NCBI GenBank assembly: GCA_947502635.1
Contig: CANNAN010000002.1
Location: forward strand, 372,001-436,000
Origin: an uncultured Flavobacteriaceae bacterium
GTDB lineage: Bacteria; Bacteroidota; Bacteroidia; Flavobacteriales; Flavobacteriaceae
Length of the DNA: 64,000 nt
Direction of reading: 5' to 3'
Shown: positions 38,581-45,632 of the stretch, piece after piece
Layout: each line of letters opens with the position of its first letter
Numbering within the stretch: position 1 is the first letter of the stretch
Made by a program: the position numbers and the translations under genes
Notes under the pieces: model-generated
Seen by the model: only the letters and a program-made list of their open reading frames with translations
Databases searched by the model: none
What the model was told of the DNA's origin: nothing

Positions 38581-38871
38581 ATGACGAAGGCTGATTTAGT
38601 AGCAAAAATTTCCGAAAAATTAGGAATTGAAAAAGGTGATGTTCAAGCAACTGTTGAAACATTTATGGAAGAAGTAAAAACTTCTTTAGAAAGTGGTGAT
38701 AATGTTTATTTAAGAGGTTTTGGAAGCTTCATTATAAAAACAAGAGCCGAAAAAACTGGTAGAAATATTTCTAAAAATACCACCATAAAAATACCAGCAC
38801 ATAATATTCCTGCATTTAAGCCTGCAAAAGTTTTTGTTGAAGGCGTTAAAACAAATGTAGACGTTAAATAA
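38581..38871 (+). CDS. HU/IHF-family DNA-binding protein
   Basis: 96 residues, the normal size of an HU subunit. N-terminal helices MTKADLVAKISEKLGIEKGD, signature RGFGSFIIKTRAEKTGRNIS and the DNA-arm end NTTIKIPAHNIPAFKPAKVF. It bends and compacts DNA in the nucleoid. It has the best-formed promoter in the window, in keeping with high expression. The 30-residue basic peptide gene and the RNase E/G gene lie downstream on the same strand. Confidence 0.96.
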   Translation: MTKADLVAKISEKLGIEKGDVQATVETFMEEVKTSLESGDNVYLRGFGSFIIKTRAEKTGRNISKNTTIKIPAHNIPAFKPAKVFVEGVKTNVDVK

Positions 38872-38910
38872 AGTATTAAAAATAAATTATTAATTTAAAA
38901 GAAACTATTT

Positions 38911-39003
38911 ATGCCAAGTGGTAAAAAACGAAAAAGACATAAGGTTGCAACGCATAAGCGTAAAAAACGTAGACGCGCTAACCGTCATAAAAAGAAAAAA
39001 TAA
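38911..39003 (+). CDS. 30-residue highly basic peptide, probably ribosome-associated
   Basis: A complete ATG-to-TAA reading frame of 30 codons: MPSGKKRKRHKVATHKRKKR followed by RRANRHKKKK. Twenty residues are Lys, Arg or His and there is no acidic residue. I recall near-identical short peptides in the same place (between HU and the RNase E/G gene) in other flavobacteria, which argues for a real gene. The composition suggests a small ribosomal or rRNA-binding protein, perhaps of the AURKAIP1/COX24 (mS38/bS22-like) type, but I cannot confirm the family. It is not bTHX, whose sequence starts differently. A hairpin follows the stop. Confidence 0.75.
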   Translation: MPSGKKRKRHKVATHKRKKRRRANRHKKKK

Positions 39004-39006
39004 ATC

Positions 39007-39036
39007 AAAGAAGTAGTTAGATTAGCTACTTCTTTT
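39007..39036 (+). terminator. Hairpin after the basic peptide gene, likely terminator
   Basis: Stem AAAGAAGTAG (39007-39016) with CTACTTCTTT (39026-39035) starting four bases after the stop codon. The T run is short, so it may only partly terminate. Confidence 0.65.
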
Positions 39037-39330
39037 GGTTTAAAAAAACAAGTTCTTTGAAATGAGTTCATTAAAACATTAAATGTTTTTGAGAACTCCA
39101 CGGATTTGAAAATCCTGTGAAATACTTTAATTAAAATTTGATTTTTTATATCAAATGATAACTAAAGTATTATCAGATAATAGAAAACAGTATTTATTAT
39201 CTGATAAAAATAATGTATAATCCATCTGTACAATTCGGTTGTTAGTTGTTGGTTTTAGTTATGAGTATTAAAGCTGTAAACTATTACCATATACTATATA
39301 AACGAAAAAGTATGGATAAAAATTAACTAA
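39037..39330 (+). promoter_or_regulatory. Structured leader region of the RNase E/G gene
   Basis: About 290 bases without a gene, containing a series of inverted repeats before the rng ATG: GAGTTC/GAACTC (39064-39069 with 39093-39098, enclosing AAAACATT/AATGTTTT); AATACTTTA/TAAAGTATT (39121-39129 with 39163-39171, enclosing ATTTGAT/ATCAAAT at 39136-39142 and 39150-39156); and a perfect 13-bp stem TTATCAGATAATA/TATTATCTGATAA (39170-39182 with 39195-39207). In E. coli the rne mRNA carries a hairpin leader through which RNase E limits its own synthesis. A similar role here is an inference. The promoter position is not clear. Confidence 0.55.
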
Positions 39331-40875
39331 ATGGATAAAGAATTGATTATTCGATCTAGTTCCGACAATGTTGATTTTGCCTTATTAAAAGATGGAAAAC
39401 TTATTGAATTACAAAAGGATGAAGATAGTAATGACTTTTCTGTTGGTGATGTGTTTATAGCCAAAATAAGAAAAGCCGTTCCTGGCTTAAATGCTGCATT
39501 TGTTAATGTAGGTTACGAGAAAGATGCATTTTTGCATTATCACGATTTAGGACCAAAACTACCTTCCCTTTTAAAATTCACAAAACGTGTAAGCACAGGT
39601 AAATTAAAAGATTTTTCTTTAAAAGACTTCCCATTTGAAAAAGATATTGAGAAAGATGGCAAAATTGCCGACGTCTTAAAATCTAATCAATCGCTATTAG
39701 TACAAATAGTAAAAGAACCTATATCTACAAAAGGCCCTAGAATAAGCTCAGAGCTTTCTATTGCTGGTAGATATATTGTTTTAGTTCCTTTTTCCAGTCG
39801 TATTTCTATTTCTCAAAAAATAGAAGACAGAGAAGAAAAAGACCGATTAAAACGATTGGTAAAGAGTATTACTCCACCAGGTTTTGGTATTATTGTACGT
39901 ACCGTAGCACAAGGCAGAAAAGTAGCTGAACTAGATAAAGATTTACAAAATTTGCTTAGTCGTTGGACGGCAATGTGTAAAAAGCTACACAAAGCACATC
40001 ATCCAAGTAAAGTATTAGGTGAAATGAATAAGGCCTCGTCTATTTTACGAGACATATTTAACGACACCTTTACAAGTATTCATGTTGATGATGAAGAGCT
40101 TTACATTCAAATTAAAGACTATGTGCAAGAAATTGCACCAAAAAAAGAATCAATAGTTAAATTGTATCAGTCTAAAATTCCAATTTTTGAAAAATTTGGA
40201 ATTGAAAGACAAATAAAAACTTCCTTTGGCAAAACCGTTTCTATGGCTAAAGGTGCTTATTTGGTTGTAGAACACACCGAAGCACTACATGTTATAGATG
40301 TAAACAGCGGTAATAGATCTAACAAGGCCAACAACCAAGAGGATACAGCATTAGAAGTTAATCTAATAGCTGCTACAGAAATGGCCCGCCAATTACGTTT
40401 ACGTGATATGGGCGGCATTATAGTAGTAGATTTTATCGATATGACTAATGCTGAGAACAGGCAAAAGCTATTTAATCACCTTCGTGATGAAATGAAGGAT
40501 GACAGAGCAAAACATAAAATATTGCCTCCTAGTAAATTCGGATTGATACAAATAACAAGACAACGCGTTCGCCCAGAAATGAACATTAAAACCAGAGAGG
40601 AAAATCCAAACGGTTTAAACGGTTCTGAGGTTGAAGCACCAATAGGTTTGGTGCAAAAAGTAACACATGATCTTGAACAACTATTAAAAAAAGACTATAA
40701 TAAGTTGACTTTAAACACACATCCTTTTATAGCAGCCTTTTTAACAAAAGGTTTTCCATCGATACGTTCAAAATGGTTTTTTGAACACAAAAAATGGGTC
40801 AAAGTTTTACCAAGAGATGCTTACACATATCTAGAATATCATTTTTTTGACAAAGATGGTAATCAAATTAAATAA
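39331..40875 (+). CDS. Rne/Rng family endoribonuclease
   Basis: 514 residues; single-strand-specific RNase of rRNA maturation and mRNA decay. The S1 RNA-binding domain lies at ~38-125 (DVFIAKIRKAVPGLNAAFVN). The 5'-sensor and RNase H-like region precede the DNase I-like catalytic domain, with magnesium aspartates D323 (HVIDVNSGNR) and D367 (IIVVDFIDMTN). The conserved RQRVRPEMNI follows. In E. coli the next segment is the zinc-link CPxC that joins the dimer; here it is replaced by KTREENPNGLNGSEVEAPIG, and the whole protein has a single cysteine. There is no degradosome tail, so the size resembles RNase G. A degenerate copy of its 3' end lies at 43272-43397. Confidence 0.95.
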   Translation: MDKELIIRSSSDNVDFALLKDGKLIELQKDEDSNDFSVGDVFIAKIRKAVPGLNAAFVNVGYEKDAFLHYHDLGPKLPSLLKFTKRVSTGKLKDFSLKDFPFEKDIEKDGKIADVLKSNQSLLVQIVKEPISTKGPRISSELSIAGRYIVLVPFSSRISISQKIEDREEKDRLKRLVKSITPPGFGIIVRTVAQGRKVAELDKDLQNLLSRWTAMCKKLHKAHHPSKVLGEMNKASSILRDIFNDTFTSIHVDDEELYIQIKDYVQEIAPKKESIVKLYQSKIPIFEKFGIERQIKTSFGKTVSMAKGAYLVVEHTEALHVIDVNSGNRSNKANNQEDTALEVNLIAATEMARQLRLRDMGGIIVVDFIDMTNAENRQKLFNHLRDEMKDDRAKHKILPPSKFGLIQITRQRVRPEMNIKTREENPNGLNGSEVEAPIGLVQKVTHDLEQLLKKDYNKLTLNTHPFIAAFLTKGFPSIRSKWFFEHKKWVKVLPRDAYTYLEYHFFDKDGNQIK

Positions 40876-40879
40876 TTTA

Positions 40880-40917
40880 AAAACCCCTTATTTTTTAAAA
40901 AGTAAGGGGTTTTTTGT
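40880..40917 (+). terminator. Rho-independent terminator of the RNase E/G gene
   Basis: AAAACCCCTTA (40880-40890) pairs with TAAGGGGTTTT (40903-40913), followed by T-rich sequence, 5 bases after the stop codon. Confidence 0.93.
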
Positions 40918-41027
40918 TATATAAAATCTTCAATAAATTTACTCAAATAAGATGTAAGATGGCATTTAACAATTAGATAACGCACGGCAATTATAGTTTA
41001 TATAATTTTAAAAAAATCGCCCCTGCA

Positions 41028-43271
41028 ATGTCAGTAAAATTCTACAAATCTTATCGATTTAAGATTATTCTATCATTTTTAAGTATTATTTCTATTACCA
41101 TATTACTTTTTATTGGTTATAACTATTTAAGTTCAAGAACTAAAGACTTACAAAAGGTTTCTACTTTAATTTACACCTTAGAATCAGACTTTTCCAATAA
41201 TGAAAAAAACTTTCAATCTTTTCTTCTTTATGGATATAAAAAACCTTCATTTTACAAAACCTATAAGGAAGAAAATATTGATCATTTCATCTATAATATT
41301 TCAACACTAAATAAAAGCTTAGACAGTATATTTGATGAACTAAAAAATAACGGTTTTCCTTTAGAAAAAAGCTTAGTAAGCAACCTGAAAAATAACTTTC
41401 ATTCCCTTGACTCTTTAGGGAATTTAATAAAACATGCCAGTTATACGCTAGGACATAGAGATTTTGGTAAGATAGGCGCCATGAGAAACGTTGCCCACCA
41501 TATAGAAGCTTATAATTTAATTTCTAAAGAACAAATACTTCAGCTTAGACGTAACGAAAAGGACTTCTTATTAAGGTCTGATAGCATTTATATAACAAAA
41601 TTCAATGATTTGGTTTCTCAACTTATCAATAAACATAGAGGCAACAATAACATTGAAACAGCACTTGTTAAATATAAATCATTCTTTAATGAAGTAAATG
41701 GAATGCACTTTAAGATTGGAAATCACAATGGCAATAACAGTGATGGGTTGTATGGTCAAATAATTAAAACCAATCAACAAATAATAAACAAACTTAATTT
41801 TATTGAAGTTATTACCCAGAAGGAAATTGAAAGGAAAAATACATACATATCAAAGTTTGTGAAAATTTCATTTACAGCTATTCTAATATTTATGACTTTT
41901 CTTATTATTTACTTGTCGCAAATATTAACTAGAGACTTAAAACGGCTACAGGGCTCTATGCACAAATTTATTAACTCTGGTTTCAAGGAATATGATATTG
42001 CAGATAACAAAGAAGCTTCTAAAATATTAGAAGTTGATTTTTTGTATAAAGCTTACGGCTTACTTAAAGAAAATTTACTAAAAAATATTGATGGACTAAA
42101 ATTAACTATTGAAGAATTAGAAAGAACGGCAACGTATAAGTCGAGTTTTTTGGCTAATATGAGTCACGAAATACGTACCCCTCTTAATGGTATTATCGGC
42201 ATTTTAAATTTACTAAATCAAAGCAATCTTAATAAGGAACAAATTAAACTACTGGAGGTTGCAAACTATTCCTCTAATCATCTATTAGGGCTTATAAATT
42301 TAATTCTTGATTATTCTAAAATCTCTGCTGGTAAAATGGAACTTGAAAATACAATCCTAGATCTTAATAGAGACCTAAATAAGTTGGTTAAAATCTTTCA
42401 GTTTCAAGCAACAGAGAAAAATATCGAGTTTAAATATAATTTTGAAAAAGCAAAAAACACTTCTGAGTTTGTATTAGGAGATAGCATAAGGATAAATCAA
42501 ATTATTATTAATCTATTAAATAATGCCATTAAGTTTACACCTAAAGGTTGGATAAAATTAGATGTTAAACAAGAACCTATAAACGCAGTATATGATGTGT
42601 TTCATTTTTCGGTGTCAGATACAGGTATTGGTATGGATAATGAAAAATCTGAAAAAATATTTCAGGCATTTGAACAGGTTGATATATCTACAACAAGAAA
42701 ATTTGGAGGTACTGGATTAGGACTAACTATTTCCAATGAATTAGCTCATTTAATGGGGAGTGAACTAAAATTTTCAACAGAAAAAAATAAAGGAAGCCAA
42801 TTTTATTTCAGCCTTAAACTAAAAAGAATCTGCTCCAAAAGCCAACTGCTTAAAGGCAAAACTAATTTATTAAGTAATCCCCCTAGGTTTGGAGAACCTA
42901 TAAATGTTTTAGTAGTTGATGATAATATTATGAATCAAAAAGTGTTAGGCTTGATGCTAAAAAAATTCAATTTGAATTTAGATTATGCTAATACTGGAAT
43001 TGAAGCAGTAGATTTATTTAAACAGAATAGGTACAGTTTAATATTTATGGACATCCAAATGCCTATTATGGATGGTTTAGAAGCAACAAAAGTGATTAAA
43101 AAAACAGAAAAGTTTCAAAAAACCCCCATACCTGTTATAGCCGTTTCTGCTAGCGCTTATACAGATGATAAGAAAAAAGCAAACAATGCAGGGATTGATG
43201 ACTTTATTTCCAAACCTATAGACATAAAAAGCCTTCATAACCTACTTATTAAATATTCGTTAAAGAATTAA
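41028..43271 (+). CDS. Hybrid sensor histidine kinase/response regulator
   Basis: 747 residues, inner membrane. First membrane helix ~12-30, a helical periplasmic sensor domain ~31-280, second helix ~283-303 (SFTAILIFMTFLIIYLSQIL). A coiled linker leads to the kinase core: H380 in FLANMSHEIRTPLNG, NLLNNAIKFTPKG (N box), VSDTGIGMD (G1) and GGTGLGLTI (G2). The receiver domain begins near 628 (NVLVVDDNIMNQKVLGLML) with D675 in IFMDIQMPIMDGLEA and the lysine in DDFISKPI. There is no Hpt domain or output domain, so phosphate must pass to a separate protein. Directly behind its stop codon is a degraded copy of the rng 3' end, so the gene sits between the intact and fossil copies. Confidence 0.95.
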   Translation: MSVKFYKSYRFKIILSFLSIISITILLFIGYNYLSSRTKDLQKVSTLIYTLESDFSNNEKNFQSFLLYGYKKPSFYKTYKEENIDHFIYNISTLNKSLDSIFDELKNNGFPLEKSLVSNLKNNFHSLDSLGNLIKHASYTLGHRDFGKIGAMRNVAHHIEAYNLISKEQILQLRRNEKDFLLRSDSIYITKFNDLVSQLINKHRGNNNIETALVKYKSFFNEVNGMHFKIGNHNGNNSDGLYGQIIKTNQQIINKLNFIEVITQKEIERKNTYISKFVKISFTAILIFMTFLIIYLSQILTRDLKRLQGSMHKFINSGFKEYDIADNKEASKILEVDFLYKAYGLLKENLLKNIDGLKLTIEELERTATYKSSFLANMSHEIRTPLNGIIGILNLLNQSNLNKEQIKLLEVANYSSNHLLGLINLILDYSKISAGKMELENTILDLNRDLNKLVKIFQFQATEKNIEFKYNFEKAKNTSEFVLGDSIRINQIIINLLNNAIKFTPKGWIKLDVKQEPINAVYDVFHFSVSDTGIGMDNEKSEKIFQAFEQVDISTTRKFGGTGLGLTISNELAHLMGSELKFSTEKNKGSQFYFSLKLKRICSKSQLLKGKTNLLSNPPRFGEPINVLVVDDNIMNQKVLGLMLKKFNLNLDYANTGIEAVDLFKQNRYSLIFMDIQMPIMDGLEATKVIKKTEKFQKTPIPVIAVSASAYTDDKKKANNAGIDDFISKPIDIKSLHNLLIKYSLKN

Positions 43272-43397
43272 TTGACTTTAACACACATGCTGTCTTTTAT
43301 AGTAACCTTTTAACATAAGATTTCCCACCGATACGTTCAAAACGGTTTATTGAACATAAAAAAGAAAAGAGTTCAAAGCTGCACAAAGAGATACTTA
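43272..43397 (+). pseudogene. Degenerate duplicate of the 3' end of the RNase E/G gene
   Basis: Starting at the base after the kinase stop codon, this stretch aligns with rng 40705-40823. Both have TTGACTTTAA-CACACAT, CTTTTATAG, TTTTAACA, the identical 14-mer CGATACGTTCAAAA (rng 40760-40773; here 43329-43342), then GGTTT-TTGAACA-AAAAAA and AGAGAT-CTTA. In the best 56-base block I count 7 mismatches. One reading frame still gives FPPIRSKRFIEHKK against FPSIRSKWFFEHKK in the intact protein. Small insertions and deletions and an in-frame stop show it is not translated as RNase. Confidence 0.85.
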
Positions 43398-43467
43398 GAA
43401 GTTAACCCTGAACACCTTCTTCTCAGAAATCACAGTTAAATTGTTTAGCGCTAGTAGTATAAAAATA

Positions 43468-43505
43468 AAAACCCTTTCAGAATTACACAGTTCTGAAAGG
43501 GTTTT
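43468..43505. terminator. Bidirectional terminator between hybrid kinase region and OmpA-like gene
   Basis: AAAACCCTTTCAGAA (43468-43482) pairs with TTCTGAAAGGGTTTT (43491-43505) around an 8-base loop, with A and T runs at the two ends. It lies between convergent transcription units. Confidence 0.85.
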
Positions 43506-43543
43506 AAAGCGGATTCCTGTCTATACTAGGAATGATACGATGA

Positions 43544-44503
43544 TTAGTTCTCGTTTAACAACTTAGAAAGCTCGTCTAATTTTGGTGTTAAAATCACCTC
43601 AATACGTCTGTTTTTTGCTTTACCTGCTGCCGAATCATTTGAAGTAATAGGTGCAAATTCACCACGGCCAGCTGCTGTTAAATTTTCGGGGTTAATAGCT
43701 GCATTTTCTCTTAAAATATTTACAATAGCAGTTGCGCGTTTAGTTGATAAATCCCAGTTACCACTTAGTTGCCCAGTACCTTTATAAGGCACATTATCGG
43801 TATGTCCTTCTATTAAAACCGCAATTTCAGGATTATCACCAAGCACACTTCCTAATTGCTGTACAGCTCTTCGTCCTTCACTACCAACTGCCCAGCTACC
43901 AGAACTAAATAATAGTTTATTCTCCATAGACACGTATACTTTGCCATCACGTTGTTCTACTGTTAATCCTTTACCTTCAAAATCTGTTAAAGCTCTTGAA
44001 ATGGCATTCTTTAATTGCGTCATAGCCGCATCTTTTGAAGCAATAACATTCTCCAATTCTGCTACACGCTTAGATCGGTCTTCTAATTCTTTTTTAAGTT
44101 TTGCTAAACGTGCATTTTCTGCTGCTAATGCTTGTTCTTTGGCTTCTAATTCTGCTAATAATTCTCTATTCTTTTTAGAGTTTCTAGCTATGGCACTAGA
44201 GCTGTTTTTTTCTAAAGCTGCATAAGAATTTTTTAAATTGTCGTAATTAGATTTCATTGCATTATAATCTGATTCCATTTTATCACGATCCTGAATAGCT
44301 TCATCATAAGCTTTCTGAATTTGTTTCAATTCGTTTTCTGCAGCATTTTTTGCACTTAAAAGCGCATCATTTTCACTAGAAAGTTTTCTGTTCTCCTCTT
44401 TTAAATCATCATATTTATTTTCTAATTCTTTATAAACTTTTGGAGATACACAATTCATTAAAAAAAGTGAGGTAACTACTAAAACTAAAATGTTTTTTTT
44501 CAT
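43544..44503 (-). CDS. OmpA-family peptidoglycan-binding lipoprotein
   Basis: 319 residues. Lipoprotein signal with C18 in FLMNC. Residues ~22-165 are a long coiled coil (KELENKYDDLKEENRKLSSE ... ALAAENARLAKLKKELEDRS). The OmpA C-terminal domain covers ~190-305: LLFSSGSWAVGSEGRRAVQQ, VLIEGHTDNVPY and AAGRGEFAPITSNDSAAGKA with NRRIEVIL, which bind diaminopimelate in peptidoglycan. It probably links the outer membrane to the cell wall. It is convergent with the region behind the hybrid kinase and 79 bases downstream of the exonuclease gene. Confidence 0.93.
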   Translation of the reverse strand: MKKNILVLVVTSLFLMNCVSPKVYKELENKYDDLKEENRKLSSENDALLSAKNAAENELKQIQKAYDEAIQDRDKMESDYNAMKSNYDNLKNSYAALEKNSSSAIARNSKKNRELLAELEAKEQALAAENARLAKLKKELEDRSKRVAELENVIASKDAAMTQLKNAISRALTDFEGKGLTVEQRDGKVYVSMENKLLFSSGSWAVGSEGRRAVQQLGSVLGDNPEIAVLIEGHTDNVPYKGTGQLSGNWDLSTKRATAIVNILRENAAINPENLTAAGRGEFAPITSNDSAAGKAKNRRIEVILTPKLDELSKLLNEN

Positions 44504-44582
44504 GTTTGATTTGTTATTTTATTTATTAAGTATCCAATCTCAATATTCAATGGTTCTATAGTTATGTTTTTCTACATACTAT

Positions 44583-45347
44583 TTACTTATTTTCTATTTC
44601 TACTAAAATTGGACAATGATCGCTATGTACGGCTTCAGACAATATAACGGCTCTTTTTATTTTTTCTTGTAATGGTTCTGCAACCATCGCATAATCTAAT
44701 CGCCAACCTTTATTGTTTGCCCGAGCATTAGCACGGTAACTCCACCAACTGTATTGCTGTGTTTCTGCATTTAAATATCTAAATGAGTCTAAAAAACCAC
44801 TATCAATAAAATTTCCAATCCATTCACGTTCAACTGGCAAAAACCCAGAAACACCTTTCATCTTAGGGTTATGAATATCAATTTCTTCATGACATATATT
44901 ATAATCACCACAAATAACAAGATTAGGCACCTCTTTTTTTAGGTTGTTTATATAATCTTGAAACAGATCCATATATTCTAATTTATGATTTAAGCGTGCA
45001 TCATTAGTTCCTGATGGTAAATACAAACTCATCACAGATACACCATCAAAATCGGCACGTATATTTCTTCCCTCAAAATCCATAGACTCTATCCCTGTCC
45101 CATATTCTATATGGTTTGGCTCTATCTTACTTAAAATTGCAACGCCACTATATCCTTTTTTTTGAGCACTAAACCAATAGTTGTATTTGTAGCCTGCTTC
45201 AACAAAAATATTTAAATCCAGTTGTTCTTTTAATGCCTTTATCTCCTGTAAACAAATTACATCTGGATTTGCACTTTTTAACCAATCTACAAAGCCTTTG
45301 TTTACTGCTGCACGAATGCCGTTTACGTTATATGATATAATTTTCAT
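44583..45347 (-). CDS. xth: Exodeoxyribonuclease III / AP endonuclease
   Basis: 254 residues, EEP fold. Motifs: KIISYNVNGIRAAVNKGFVD at the N-terminus, PDVICLQEIKA (metal Glu), SLYLPSGTNDARLNHKLEYM, LVICGDYNICHEEIDIHNP (catalytic Asp/Asn), RLDYAMVAEPL and the SDHCPILVEI end (catalytic His). It cleaves DNA at abasic sites and has 3'-exonuclease activity, in base-excision repair. No signal peptide, unlike the secreted EEP protein at 29.3 kb. The upstream gap to the next divergent gene is 285 bases and AT-rich, with no gene seen. Confidence 0.96.
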   Translation of the reverse strand: MKIISYNVNGIRAAVNKGFVDWLKSANPDVICLQEIKALKEQLDLNIFVEAGYKYNYWFSAQKKGYSGVAILSKIEPNHIEYGTGIESMDFEGRNIRADFDGVSVMSLYLPSGTNDARLNHKLEYMDLFQDYINNLKKEVPNLVICGDYNICHEEIDIHNPKMKGVSGFLPVEREWIGNFIDSGFLDSFRYLNAETQQYSWWSYRANARANNKGWRLDYAMVAEPLQEKIKRAVILSEAVHSDHCPILVEIENK

Positions 45348-45632
45348 TGTATATGGTTATTGTTTTGTTATTGAGTATCATTCGCATAATAAATATCTTG
45401 GTAAGTATCAAAATCTTTGATTATACTCATTTCATCTAGCTAAAATAAATAATACGTTACTTTTACACTATCAAATAAAAATAAATTTTTTATTTAGATT
45501 CTCGATTTCTCGGGAAAGATGATTTTATAAAGTACCGTTAAATTCCCTTAAAAGAATGGTATTCGGTATTACAGCAGATTTAACGAATTATATTAACAAA
45601 ATATTTTAAACTATTTTTAGTTTAAGTATCTA

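Noticed and set aside
38911-39003. 30-residue peptide as ribosomal protein bTHX
   Set aside because: bTHX begins with a GKGD-type sequence and a GKxRGxYGK-like core, which are absent here.
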